Positions 36,393 through 45,552 of a stretch of 64,000 nt of DNA are shown in pieces. The number at the start of each line of letters is the position of its first letter. Positions within the stretch are counted from its first letter, which is position 1. Source of the stretch: Streptomyces drozdowiczii (GTDB lineage: Bacteria > Actinomycetota > Actinomycetes > Streptomycetales > Streptomycetaceae); assembly GCF_026167665.1 (NCBI RefSeq), contig NZ_CP098740.1:1674001-1738000 (forward strand), written 5' to 3'. The position numbers were made by a program, and so were the translations under genes. Under the pieces are notes generated by a model. The model searched no databases. It had not been told where the DNA came from and was given only the letters and a program-made list of their open reading frames with translations.

Positions 36393-37187
36393 GTGACCAC
36401 CACCGCAGACAGTGCCATCATCACTGCCCAGGACCGCTCCCAGAGCCGACTCGAGCCGGTGCATGCCATGAATGACTCAGTCACGAACACGGAGGGCCCG
36501 GAGCCCGGGCGCCCAGCGCGCTCGCTCCCCGGACGACCTCCCGGAATCCGGGCGGACAGCTCGGGGCTCACGGACCGGCAGCGGCGGGTGATCGAGGTCA
36601 TCCGGGACTCCGTGCAGCGGCGCGGCTATCCGCCGTCGATGCGGGAGATCGGTCAGGCGGTGGGCCTCTCCAGCACCTCCTCCGTCGCCCATCAGCTGAT
36701 GGCGCTGGAGCGCAAGGGCTTCCTGCGCCGCGACCCGCACCGCCCCCGGGCGTACGAGGTGCGCGGCTCGGACCAGCCGAGCACGCAGCCGACGGACACC
36801 ACGGGCAAGCCCGCCGCCTCGTACGTGCCGCTGGTGGGCCGGATCGCCGCCGGTGGGCCGATCCTCGCCGAGGAGTCCGTCGAGGACGTCTTCCCGCTCC
36901 CCCGCCAGCTGGTGGGCGACGGCGAACTCTTCGTGCTCAAGGTCGTCGGTGACTCGATGATCGAGGCCGCGATCTGTGACGGCGACTGGGTCACCGTGCG
37001 CCGCCAGCCCGTCGCGGAGAACGGCGACATCGTGGCCGCCATGCTGGACGGCGAGGCCACGGTGAAGCGCTTCAAGCGCGAGGACGGCCACGTCTGGCTG
37101 CTCCCGCACAACGCCGCGTACCAGCCGATCCCCGGCGACGAGGCGACGATCCTCGGCAAGGTCGTCGCGGTGCTGCGCAGGGTCTGA
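36393..37187 (+). CDS. lexA: SOS repressor LexA
   Basis: This is a 264-residue LexA. A disordered N-terminal extension of ~45 residues, usual in Streptomyces, precedes the winged helix ([40 protein letters not shown]). The self-cleavage site is the Ala-Gly bond in [13 protein letters not shown]. The catalytic serine is in [15 protein letters not shown] and the lysine in [10 protein letters not shown]. The GTG at 36393 is preferred (GAGAGGGG upstream, conserved [16 protein letters not shown] start); an internal ATG at 36468 is possible. A LexA box lies upstream and a terminator follows. Confidence 0.96.
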   Translation: MTTTADSAIITAQDRSQSRLEPVHAMNDSVTNTEGPEPGRPARSLPGRPPGIRADSSGLTDRQRRVIEVIRDSVQRRGYPPSMREIGQAVGLSSTSSVAHQLMALERKGFLRRDPHRPRAYEVRGSDQPSTQPTDTTGKPAASYVPLVGRIAAGGPILAEESVEDVFPLPRQLVGDGELFVLKVVGDSMIEAAICDGDWVTVRRQPVAENGDIVAAMLDGEATVKRFKREDGHVWLLPHNAAYQPIPGDEATILGKVVAVLRRV

Positions 37188-37213
37188 GACCCGCACCTCA
37201 CGCTCTCTGGGAG

Positions 37214-37257
37214 AAGGGGCCCCGGCCCGGCTGCGCGCCGGCCTCGGGGCCCCTTTT
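37214..37257. terminator. bidirectional terminator, lexA / DinG-like helicase
   Basis: AAGGGGCCCCG (37214-37224) pairs perfectly with CGGGGCCCCTT (37245-37255), and a short T run follows on the + strand. It separates convergent genes. Confidence 0.8.
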
Positions 37258-37285
37258 CGTGTACGCGTCCGTACGCCTCCGAGCC

Positions 37286-39256
37286 CTACCGCCCGTCCGC
37301 CTTGGCCGCCGCGTCGATCGCGGCCAGCGAGCGGCGGGCCTGGTTGCGGTCGGTGGTGTACCAGAAGTCGGGGAGCGAGGCCCGCAGATAGCTGCCGTAG
37401 CGCGCGTTGGCCAGGCGCGGGTCGAGCACCGCTACGACCCCCTTGTCCCCCGTGGCCCGTACGAGACGCCCGGCGCCCTGAGCCATCAGCAGCGCGGCAT
37501 GCGTGGCCGCCACCGCCATGAAGCCGTTGCCCCCGGCCTCCTCGACCGCCTTCTGGCGCGCGCTCATCAGCGGGTCATCGGGCCGTGGGAACGGGATCCG
37601 GTCCATGACCACCAGCTGGCAGCTCGCCCCCGGGACGTCCACGCCCTGCCACAGCGACAGCGTGCCGAAGAGGCAGGTCTCCGGGTCGGCGGCGAAATTC
37701 TTGATCAGCTCGCCCAGCGTCTCCTCGCCCTGGAGCAGGATCGGCTTGTCCAGCCGTTCGCGCAGCTCCTCGGCCGCCGCCTTGGCCGCCCGCATGGAGG
37801 AGAACAGCCCCAGCGTGCGCCCGCCGGCCGCCTCGATGAGCTCGGACAGCTCGTCCAGCATGTCCGTGCGGGAGCCCTCGCGGCCGGGGGTCGCCAGATG
37901 CCGCGCGACGTACAGGATGCCCTGCTTCGGGTAGTCGAACGGGGAGCCGACGTCCAGGCCCTTCCACTGCGGGACGTCCTCGCCCGCCGTGCCCTCCGGG
38001 GCGAGGCCCAGGGAGGCGCCCACGCCGTTGAAGTCGCCGCCCAGCTTGAGCGTGGCGGAGGTGAGCACGACGGAGCGCTCGGCGAACAGCTTCTCGCGCA
38101 GCAGCCCGGAGACGGAGAGCGGGGCGACGCGCACCGAGGCGCCGAACCGGTCGTGGCGCTCGTACCAGACGACGTCGTACTCGGAGCCCTCCGTGATGCG
38201 CTCGGCGACGGCGTGGACGGACTCCACGGAGGCCAGCGCCTGCTTGCGGACCGCGTCCTCGTCCTGGACGGACTTGTCCCGCGTGGCGCCGATCGCCGAG
38301 ATCACCGTGCGCGCGGCGTCCCGCAGGGCCATCAGCGCGTACCCCAGGTCCTCCGGCACCTCCTCCAGGCGGCCGGGGAGCGCCAGCTCCATGACCCGCT
38401 CGAAGCCCTCGGATGCGGTCTGCAGCGCGTCGGCCGCCTTCTCGTTGACCAGCTTCGCGGCGCGCCGCACCGCGCGGTTGACCTGGCCGGGGGTGAGCTC
38501 GCCGGTGGCCACACCGGTGACCCGGGAGACCAGCTCGTGGGCCTCGTCCACGATCAGCACCTCGTGCTGCGGGAGCACCGGGGCGCCCTCGATGGCGTCG
38601 ATCGCGAGGAGCGCGTGGTTGGTGACCACCACATCGGCGAGCTTGGCGCGCTCCCTGGCCTGCTCGGCGAAGCACTCCGCCCCGTACGCGCATTTGCTCG
38701 CGCCCAGGCACTCCCGCGAGGAGACCGAGATCTGCGCCCAGGCCCGGTCCGAGACCCCGGGCGTGAGGTCGTCCCGGTCGCCGGTCTCCGTCTCGTCGGC
38801 CCAGTCGCGCATGCGCAGCAGGTCCTGGCCGAGCTTGCTGGACGGGGCCGCCGCCTCGAACTGGTCGAAGAGGCCCTCCTCCTCGTCCTGCGGCACGCCC
38901 TCGTGGAGCCGGTGCAGGCAGAGGTAGTTCGACCGGCCCTTGAGCATGGCGAACTGAGGGCGGCGGCGCAGCAGCGGATGCAGCGCGTCGACCGTACGCG
39001 GCAGATCGCGCTCCACGAGCTGGCGCTGGAGGGCCAGCGTCGCCGTGGCCACGACGACGCGCTCGCCGTGCGCCAGGGCCGGCACCAGGTAGCCGAGCGA
39101 CTTGCCCGTCCCCGTGCCGGCCTGGACGAGCAGGTGGGATTGGTCGTCTACGGCCTCGGCGACGGCGGCGGCCATGGCGGCCTGGCCGGGCCTCTCCGTA
39201 CCGCCGACGGCGGTGACGGCGGCGTGCAGGAGCTCGGGGAGGGATGGCTTCGTCAT
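37286..39256 (-). CDS. DinG/XPD-type ATP-dependent DNA helicase
   Basis: This is a 656-residue superfamily 2 helicase of the DinG/YoaA branch. Walker A is VQAGTGTGKSLGYLVPA near residue 50 and the DEAH box is EVLIVDEAHELVSRV near 245. Between them, cysteines in RSNYLCLHRL, ECLGASKCAYGAECF form the likely 4Fe-4S cluster. Motif VI is AQGAGRLVRATGDKGVV near 610. It should unwind forked or R-loop structures 5'-3'. It converges on lexA. No LexA box was seen upstream, so SOS control like that of E. coli dinG is not evident. Confidence 0.92.
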   Translation of the reverse strand: MTKPSLPELLHAAVTAVGGTERPGQAAMAAAVAEAVDDQSHLLVQAGTGTGKSLGYLVPALAHGERVVVATATLALQRQLVERDLPRTVDALHPLLRRRPQFAMLKGRSNYLCLHRLHEGVPQDEEEGLFDQFEAAAPSSKLGQDLLRMRDWADETETGDRDDLTPGVSDRAWAQISVSSRECLGASKCAYGAECFAEQARERAKLADVVVTNHALLAIDAIEGAPVLPQHEVLIVDEAHELVSRVTGVATGELTPGQVNRAVRRAAKLVNEKAADALQTASEGFERVMELALPGRLEEVPEDLGYALMALRDAARTVISAIGATRDKSVQDEDAVRKQALASVESVHAVAERITEGSEYDVVWYERHDRFGASVRVAPLSVSGLLREKLFAERSVVLTSATLKLGGDFNGVGASLGLAPEGTAGEDVPQWKGLDVGSPFDYPKQGILYVARHLATPGREGSRTDMLDELSELIEAAGGRTLGLFSSMRAAKAAAEELRERLDKPILLQGEETLGELIKNFAADPETCLFGTLSLWQGVDVPGASCQLVVMDRIPFPRPDDPLMSARQKAVEEAGGNGFMAVAATHAALLMAQGAGRLVRATGDKGVVAVLDPRLANARYGSYLRASLPDFWYTTDRNQARRSLAAIDAAAKADGR

Positions 39257-39306
39257 AGCCCGGCCAGCCTACGGGGCGCCGCTGACATCGACGGGCACTC
39301 CCGGCC

Positions 39307-41142
39307 TCACTCGGAGGGGTGGAGCGGGTTGGCCACACTGCCGTGGACCGCCGCGTGCGGGCGTACGGGCCGGTCGCGGTAGCCGTCCAGATGCAGGCGG
39401 TTCCGGTTCAGACAGAGGCGGTCGATGCGCGGGGTCAGCATGTCGAACATCTCGAACCGCTCCTTCAGCTCGGGGAAGCGGGCGTGGTAGCGCAGGATCT
39501 CCGCCCGGACGAGTGACCAGAATTCGCCCTCGGGGACGCCGAGCTGTTCCTCGCAGAGCGGGGAGAGAAACCTGAAGACCCCGGTGAAGAGTCCGGAGTG
39601 GATGAACTGGGTGAGGAAGGCCGGTTCCTCGGTCAGTAGGACGCGGCGCACATCCGCCGGCATGGTGTCGTGCTCGGGCAGCGGCTGCGCGCTCACGTTG
39701 ACGTCGTCCACGAAGTCCTTGATCGCGAGGCGGACGGGCACGTCCTCCCCGTCGAAGACCACGATCGCGTTCTCGCCGTGCGGGGAGAAGACGGTGCCGT
39801 AGCGGTAGAGGAAGTGCAGCAGCGGCGGCAGCAGGGCGGCGAAGAGCCGGGTCAGCCAGACGCTGGGCGCGAGTCCGGAGCGTTCGACCAGCTCGGCGGT
39901 GAAGGCGCGCCCCGCCGGGTCGGTGTGGAGCAGGGAGGCGAGGGTACGGGCCCGCTCCCCCGGGGCCAGGCGCGGCGGCAGCGGCTCGCGCCAGATCGCC
40001 CCGAGGATCTCCTTGAACTGGTACGGCGCCTCGGGGAGGTGGTCGTAGAGCGGGTGCTCGACGGTGACCGAGGCGACCTCGCCGAGGAGGATCACGCCGC
40101 AGGTGTCGCGCAGGAACGGGTCGTTGTCGCGCAGGCCCAGCACCCAGCCGGTGACGGCGGGCGCGGCGATGGTGCGCTCGGTGGGCAGCCCGCGCCAGAC
40201 CAGGGTGTTGAGGACCGACAGCGGCAGCTTGACCGTGTGCCGGTCGGGCCGGGCGAGGTTGGCGAAGGTGCGGATGGACTGCTGCGGCAGCCGGACGTCC
40301 GGGTCCGCGGGCAGCGGCACGATGTCTCGGGCGGCGATGGCCGGTGCGAACAGGGGCACGATCCATTCGTCCCACTGCCAGGGATGGACCGGCAGGTAGT
40401 GATAGCCGTCCGGGTCCAGGCCGCGTGCGCGCAGGCTGTCGGCGAAGGACGCGCGGACCGCTGGGTCGAGTTCCTGGGTGTAGAGCTTGTCCGGGGTGGA
40501 AAGCGCGGGGACGCCCCGGTACTCGGCGATCCGGTGGGAGACGGCGAGCCACGGCAGCCGGACGGGCTCGCGGGCCTCGGGGGTGTAGCGGGCGGCGTCC
40601 GTGGCGGAGAAGCCGAGCCTTCCCTTGTTGGCGACGATCCAGGGGTGGCCGGTCTGGTGGCCCTCCAGCTCCGCGTAGCCGAGACCGGCCAGCTCGGCGG
40701 CGGTGAGCGCGGTGTGGTCGAGACGGGCGTCCGCGGCGAGCGTGGTCGTCAGCTCGCGGAGGAGGTGGCCGAGCGTGGCGCCGTCCAGGCCGAGGAGGCG
40801 GCGGGCCCGGGTCACGAACAGCAGCGGATCGCGGAACGGGACGCTGCCCGCCGCGGGGTCGGGGCCCTCCGCGCGGATCGATCCGGGGTCGACGCGCCAA
40901 CTCCCGTACACGCCGCGCCGGGCGGTGAAGGAGAGGCTGCCGCCGTCGTCCAGCGGGAGGGTGTACGTGCTGCCGCCGGCGGTTCGCGGAGCCGGCTCGA
41001 TGACTTCCTCGTAGGCGAATTCACCGAGCATCTTCGCGAGCATCCGGGAGGCGGCCCGGTCCCAGGCGTCCCCGTTGAGCTCCGGGGTGGTGAGCAGTGC
41101 GGGCGGCTCCGTTGCGTCGTGGTGCGCGGGGTATGTGGGCAC
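39307..41142 (-). CDS. IucA/IucC family siderophore synthetase (second)
   Basis: This is a 611-residue NRPS-independent siderophore (NIS) synthetase that would adenylate a carboxylate such as citrate or its monoamide and couple it to an amine or hydroxylamine. IucA/IucC blocks are clear: GHQTGHPWIVANKGRLGFS, LPVHPWQWDEWI, PLPADPDVRLPQQSIRT, KLPLSVLNTLVWRGL and the C-terminal FhuF-like FLYRYGTVFSPHGENAIVVF. Length is normal. It is the last gene of a four-gene leftward operon; two synthetases indicate two successive condensations. Confidence 0.92.
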   Translation of the reverse strand: MPTYPAHHDATEPPALLTTPELNGDAWDRAASRMLAKMLGEFAYEEVIEPAPRTAGGSTYTLPLDDGGSLSFTARRGVYGSWRVDPGSIRAEGPDPAAGSVPFRDPLLFVTRARRLLGLDGATLGHLLRELTTTLAADARLDHTALTAAELAGLGYAELEGHQTGHPWIVANKGRLGFSATDAARYTPEAREPVRLPWLAVSHRIAEYRGVPALSTPDKLYTQELDPAVRASFADSLRARGLDPDGYHYLPVHPWQWDEWIVPLFAPAIAARDIVPLPADPDVRLPQQSIRTFANLARPDRHTVKLPLSVLNTLVWRGLPTERTIAAPAVTGWVLGLRDNDPFLRDTCGVILLGEVASVTVEHPLYDHLPEAPYQFKEILGAIWREPLPPRLAPGERARTLASLLHTDPAGRAFTAELVERSGLAPSVWLTRLFAALLPPLLHFLYRYGTVFSPHGENAIVVFDGEDVPVRLAIKDFVDDVNVSAQPLPEHDTMPADVRRVLLTEEPAFLTQFIHSGLFTGVFRFLSPLCEEQLGVPEGEFWSLVRAEILRYHARFPELKERFEMFDMLTPRIDRLCLNRNRLHLDGYRDRPVRPHAAVHGSVANPLHPSE

Positions 41143-41202
41143 GGGGACTCCTCGGGTGGGAACCGATGGGGTTCGAGCGGTGCGGACGGGTCGGGGATGC
41201 GT

Positions 41203-41793
41203 TCATGGCCGGGTGCGGTGGGCTCGGTCACGGACCATCAGCGCGGCCCGCTTCTCCGGGAGTTCGATCTCGGCGGAGAGGCGGAATCCGGCGCTGCGGA
41301 ACGCGGAGACGGACGGGGCGTTACGGACGTCGGGCTCGGCCACGACCCGTGTGCAGAGGGGGACGTGGTCGAGCACCAGGCCGGCCACGGCGCGCAGCAG
41401 CACCGTGCCGGTCCCGCGGCCCCGGTGGCGCTCCTCGCCGATGAGGAGGTGGACGCCCATGTCGTGCGGCCGGGCCGGGTAGTGGCGGGCGAGCGGGTCG
41501 AGGTCGGCGCGGTACAGCTCCCAGTAGCTCATGGGCATGCCGGACAGCACCCCGAGGTACGGGGTGCTGTGGCTGTCGTCGGCGAGCTGGGGGGCGAGGT
41601 GCCGGGCGGTGACGCTCTCGTCGCCGGCCAGCTCCCAGAAGGCGGCGACGACGGGGTCGTTCATCCAGCGGGTGAGGGTCGGAAGATCGCGCTCCGGGCG
41701 GACGGGGACGAGCCGGAACTCCCCGGCCGGTGTGGGGACGGGGGCCCAGTCCGCCCGGAGGCCGGGACCGGCGGGCGCGTCGGGGGGAGACAC
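41203..41793 (-). CDS. IucB/AlcB-type siderophore acyltransferase
   Basis: This is a 196-residue GNAT-fold acyltransferase. FRLVPVRPERDLPTLTRWMN near the N-terminus, MPMSYWELYRADLDPLARHY and the acyl-CoA loop LIGEERHRGRGTGTVLLRA match the family that N-acylates (hydroxyl)amines during aerobactin- and alcaligin-type siderophore synthesis. In this operon it probably acetylates or succinylates the diamine before or after hydroxylation. The gene lies 97 bp after one NIS synthetase and 60 bp before the other. Confidence 0.88.
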   Translation of the reverse strand: MSPPDAPAGPGLRADWAPVPTPAGEFRLVPVRPERDLPTLTRWMNDPVVAAFWELAGDESVTARHLAPQLADDSHSTPYLGVLSGMPMSYWELYRADLDPLARHYPARPHDMGVHLLIGEERHRGRGTGTVLLRAVAGLVLDHVPLCTRVVAEPDVRNAPSVSAFRSAGFRLSAEIELPEKRAALMVRDRAHRTRP

Positions 41794-41890
41794 GGGTGGC
41801 GCTCCTCTCTCAGCTCTCGGCGGTGCTCGCGGCGGCGCTTCGGGGCGCTTTCGGTGACGCTTTCCGCGATCGGCTCTTCGCCCCCGGCTC

Positions 41891-43817
41891 TCAGCCGTGC
41901 AGGGGGTTGGTGATGGTGACGTAGACGGACTGGGTGTCGACGGGGCCGACGAGTTCGTCCAGGCCGTGCAGGCGGGTCAGCATGTTCGCCTTGCAGCGCA
42001 GGCGCGGGTTTTCGAGCAGGTGGACGGGGAACGGCGAGCCCAGTTCGCCCGCCGACTTCAGGAATCGCCGGAAGGCGTCGATGAGCATCTGCTCGTCGGC
42101 GAGCCCCTGGGAGCCGAACGCCCCGATCAGTCCGAATACGTTGTTGATGCCGAGGTAGTAGGCGAAGCGTTCGTCGGTGACGGCGTCGGAGACGAAGGTG
42201 TCGCTGACCGATCCGATGCCGGGCAGCCTCTGGTCGAGCGCGGTGCGGTGCGATTCCCGGAAGTAGTAGCCCTGATTGTCACGGTAACGGCCGCCGGTGG
42301 GCCAGCCGTCCGCGTCCAGCAGTACGAGGGTGTTCTGCTGGTGGGCTTCGAGCGCGACCCCGGCGTGGGCGTCGAGCCAGAGCACCGGGTGGACGACGCG
42401 CTCCAGGTAGCGCAGGAACCACTCGGCGGCCACCGCGGTCGTCGTCCGCCCGGTGGCCGCGGCGAGGCGGTGGACCACGTCGGCGAGGCGCGAGTGCACG
42501 CCGGTCCGGCCGGGCCAGGGGCGCGGCGCGGTGAGCCCGGCGATGCAGACGGCGTCGTCGTACCGGCTGAAGGGGTTGTGCCGGAGCATGACGTCGAGGC
42601 CGTGCACGGGCGCGCCGTCCGGGGTGTCCACGGCGAGCCAGGCGGGATCGCGCACGATGTCGAAGCCGGGGTGCGCCGCGTGCCACTCGCGGGCGAGGCC
42701 GGTACGGAGCAGCCGGTGGACCTCGACGCCCCGGTGGAGCTCCTTGCGGAGGTTCTCCCGGCGGGAGTTGGTGATCCGGACGCCGAGGGAGAGCTTGAGC
42801 ATCAGGTCGGTCCCCGGCCGGTGGACGGTGCGCACCGACGAGGTGGGGTGCCAGGGGGCGCCGTACGGGCCGAGATCGTGCAGGAGGCCGGCGTCGAGCA
42901 GGGCGGCGACCTCGGGCCTGCTCCGCAGCTCGCGGGCCTGCCAGGGGTGGAGCGGAAGGGGCGCGGTGTGTTCGGGGAGGGCCAGGCCCGGGGCGTGCCG
43001 GGCGACCAGGTCGGCAGCGGGGACGGGGCGGCCCTGGTCGGTCCAGGCGGAGTCGGTGGCGAGCACGGAGCGGTCGGCGGCCATCCAGTGGAGCGGGAAG
43101 GAGCCGTGGAGCTCGGGTGAGTAGCGGCGCGCTTCGGCGTCGGTGAGCCCTTCCCTGCTCTTGGGCGAAGGATGCAGGGGGTGGCCGAGGAGAAGCGACT
43201 GTTCCGCGGTGAGGAAGAGGTCCGCCTCGTCGGGTGCGGCGGGCCGGCGGCGCCGCTCCTCGATGAACGCGGCGGTGCGCCGTACCGAGTCGGCGACCCG
43301 GCCGGCCATGTCGGCGCCGTCGTGGTGTCCGGCCTCCCGGCCGAGCAGGGCGGCCACGGTGACCGCGTCGGCGGTGGGCGCGTCGGCCGGTGCCTGCTCC
43401 AGGGCGGGGGCCCGAAGCGGTGCCAGCCGGTGGCGGACCAGTGGCGGACGGGGACGAGCAGGGCGGTGCCGCTCGCCGGGAGCGGGACGCGCAGGGTCTC
43501 CCCGGCCGGCCGGGGAGGTCGTTCTCGCGGACCCAGCAGCGCAGCAGGTTCTCGATGCCGGCCGCGTCGGCGGCGCGGAGCGGGTCCGGATGGTCGAGGG
43601 GGTCGGCGGCCGGGTCGTCGGGGTCGGTCGCCGGGTCTTCCCGGTGTAGGGCGGTCTGCGGCGGGGAAGCGGGCCGCGACGCGTGCCACAGCTCGTGCGG
43701 GGTGTCCTTCTGACGCGGCACGGTCGTCGCCTCGACGGCGAGCCCGCCGGGGGCGTCCGACTCGGGAAGGTGGGTGGGGGGAGGGCCGTCGGCCTCGGGC
43801 GCGGGGGTGGGGTTCAC
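41891..43817 (-). CDS. IucA/IucC family siderophore synthetase (first), two apparent frameshifts
   Basis: This is an NIS synthetase of about 642 residues after repair. Conserved blocks include LLGHPLHPSPKSREGLTD, LPLHPWQARELRSRPEV, HPTSSVRTVHRPGTDLMLKL, SLGVRITNSRRENLRKEL and ALEAHQQNTLVLLDADGW. The N-terminal ~140 residues cross three frames: breaks at the G runs 43512-43515 and 43406-43410 are each cured by one added base, giving ENDLPRPAGETLRVPL and FGPPALEQAPADAPTAD. The C-terminal 488 residues are intact. GTG start with AGGAAG upstream; 28 bp after the aminotransferase gene. Confidence 0.88.
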
Positions 43818-43845
43818 GGCGGTCTTCCTGTGCTGGTGTCCGTGG

Positions 43846-45225
43846 TCAGCGGAGCGATCCGGTCGGCAGGCGGCGGTGCGGTGAGCGCTCCGCCGCTGCC
43901 AGGGCGTCGGCGAGGCGGTCGACCACCGCTGTCGCCTGTTCGTCGGTGAGCGTGAGGGGCGGCAGCAGGCGTACGACGGTGGAGTACCGGCCGCCGAGTT
44001 CGACGATGAGCCCGCGGCTCAGGCACTCCTGCTGGACGGCGGCGGCGAGGACCGGGTCCGGCGGCGGTTCGGTGCCGGTGCCCTGCGGGCGGGCTTCGGG
44101 GTCCACGATCTCGACGCCGATCATCAGGCCCCTCCCCCGGACGTCGCCGACGCACGGATGGTCGGCGGCGAGCGACCTGAGGCTCGCCAGCATGCGGCCG
44201 CCGAGCACCCCGGCGCGTTCGGCGAGGCCGTTCTCTCGGACGTACGCGAGGGTTGCCGTGCCGGCCGCCATGGCGAGCTGGTTGCCGCGGAAGGTGCCGG
44301 CGTGGGCGCCGGGCTGCCAGGTGTCGAGCTCCGAGCGGTAGACGATCACGGCGAGCGGGAGGGAGCCGCCGATGGCCTTGGACAGCACCATGACGTCGGG
44401 CACGATGCCGCTGTGCTCGACGGCCCAGAAGGCGCCGGTCCGGCCGACGCCGGTCTGGACCTCGTCCGCGATCAGCGGGATGGACCTGGTCTCGGTGATC
44501 TCGCGCATGCGGCGCATCCAGCCGTCGGGCGCGGGGTTGACCCCGCCCTCGCCCTGGACCGGTTCGAGGATCATCCCGGCGGGGGCGGGCGTGCCGCTCT
44601 TGGGGTCGTCCAGCAGGTTCTCGGTCCAGTGGGCGGCGGTCCGCGCACCGGCCTCGCCGCCGATGCCGAAGGGGCAGCGGTAGTCCTGCGGGAAGGGCAG
44701 CCTGGTCACCCGTACGTCCTCGGCGCCGCCGGAAGCCGCGAGGGCGCCCTCCGTCATGCCGTGGTAGGCGCCGGTGAAGGCCAGCAGGCCGCTGCGGCCG
44801 GTGGCGGCGCGGACCAGCTTGAACGCCGCCTCGACCGCGTCCGTACCGGCGGGTCCGCAGAACTGGACCCGGGCGTTGTCGGCGAACTCCCGCGGCAGCG
44901 TGCCGAACAGCTCGGTGACGAACGCGTCCTTGACCGGGGTGGCCAGGTCCAGCACATGCAGCGGGGCCCCCGAGTCGAGGACCTTCTTGATCGCCTCCAG
45001 GACGACGGGGTGGTTGTGGCCGAGCGCCAACGTCCCCGCTCCGGACAGGCAGTCGAGGTAGCGCCGCCCGTCCGCGCCCTCGATGGTCAGTCCACGGGCC
45101 CGGACCGGCACGATCGGCAGCGACCTGGCATAGGTGCGGGCGGCCGATTCACGCAGCGACTGGCGGCGCAGGATGCCTTCGTGGGCGGCCAGAGGTGGCG
45201 CCGGAGCTGGTTCGGTCACGGCCAC
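43846..45225 (-). CDS. diaminobutyrate-2-oxoglutarate-type aminotransferase (class III)
   Basis: This is a 459-residue PLP-dependent class III aminotransferase. Cofactor signatures are present: CGPAGTDAVEAAFKLVRAAT, FTGAYHGMTEGALA, LIADEVQTGVGRTG (binding aspartate) and VMVLSKAIGGSLPLAV (Schiff-base lysine). The sequence type is that of RhbA/DABA aminotransferases that form 2,4-diaminobutyrate from aspartate semialdehyde, a route to the diamine of siderophores. It heads the NIS operon. The GTG at 45223-45225 is chosen, with GGGAGG ten bases upstream. No IdeR/DmdR iron box was found in front of it. Confidence 0.9.
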   Translation of the reverse strand: MAVTEPAPAPPLAAHEGILRRQSLRESAARTYARSLPIVPVRARGLTIEGADGRRYLDCLSGAGTLALGHNHPVVLEAIKKVLDSGAPLHVLDLATPVKDAFVTELFGTLPREFADNARVQFCGPAGTDAVEAAFKLVRAATGRSGLLAFTGAYHGMTEGALAASGGAEDVRVTRLPFPQDYRCPFGIGGEAGARTAAHWTENLLDDPKSGTPAPAGMILEPVQGEGGVNPAPDGWMRRMREITETRSIPLIADEVQTGVGRTGAFWAVEHSGIVPDVMVLSKAIGGSLPLAVIVYRSELDTWQPGAHAGTFRGNQLAMAAGTATLAYVRENGLAERAGVLGGRMLASLRSLAADHPCVGDVRGRGLMIGVEIVDPEARPQGTGTEPPPDPVLAAAVQQECLSRGLIVELGGRYSTVVRLLPPLTLTDEQATAVVDRLADALAAAERSPHRRLPTGSLR

Positions 45226-45552
45226 GGCTCTTGATCCTCCCGCTGTAACAGTTGCGTTGCACGTCAGTACGATTTCGCAAGGACGGCCTGCGAGGGTGAA
45301 CGCTGTCTCCGTGCCCCCCACGCGTACCAACGACCGAGGGGGCAAAGGATCACGGGTAAATCCGAAGATCCTTGCGGAGCGCAACCCTGCCGCGCACCGC
45401 CGACCACGGCACCGGCATAGTGGGGGCCGCGCCGGGCTCGGGCACGCCCCGAAGACCGCGCTGCTTCCTGCCCGTTCGGCGGACCTTGCGGCGCGCCGGG
45501 CACAAGTGCAGTACAGAAGCGTTGAGTTACGAAGTCCCAGGGGGATCAGCAG
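45226..45552. promoter_or_regulatory. 327-bp divergent region, siderophore operon / peptidase
   Basis: There is no gene here. It must contain the leftward promoter of the siderophore operon and the rightward one of the lipoprotein peptidase (AGGGGG ribosome site at 45539-45544). I searched by eye for a TTAGGTTAGGCTAACCTAA-like iron box and found none. Confidence 0.4.

Noticed and set aside
36477-37196. Minus-strand ORF opposite lexA
   Set aside because: It is antisense to a complete LexA with all domains and has no ribosome site or family motif.
45226-45552. DmdR/IdeR iron box for the siderophore operon
   Set aside because: No sequence resembling TTAGGTTAGGCTAACCTAA was found by eye in either orientation.
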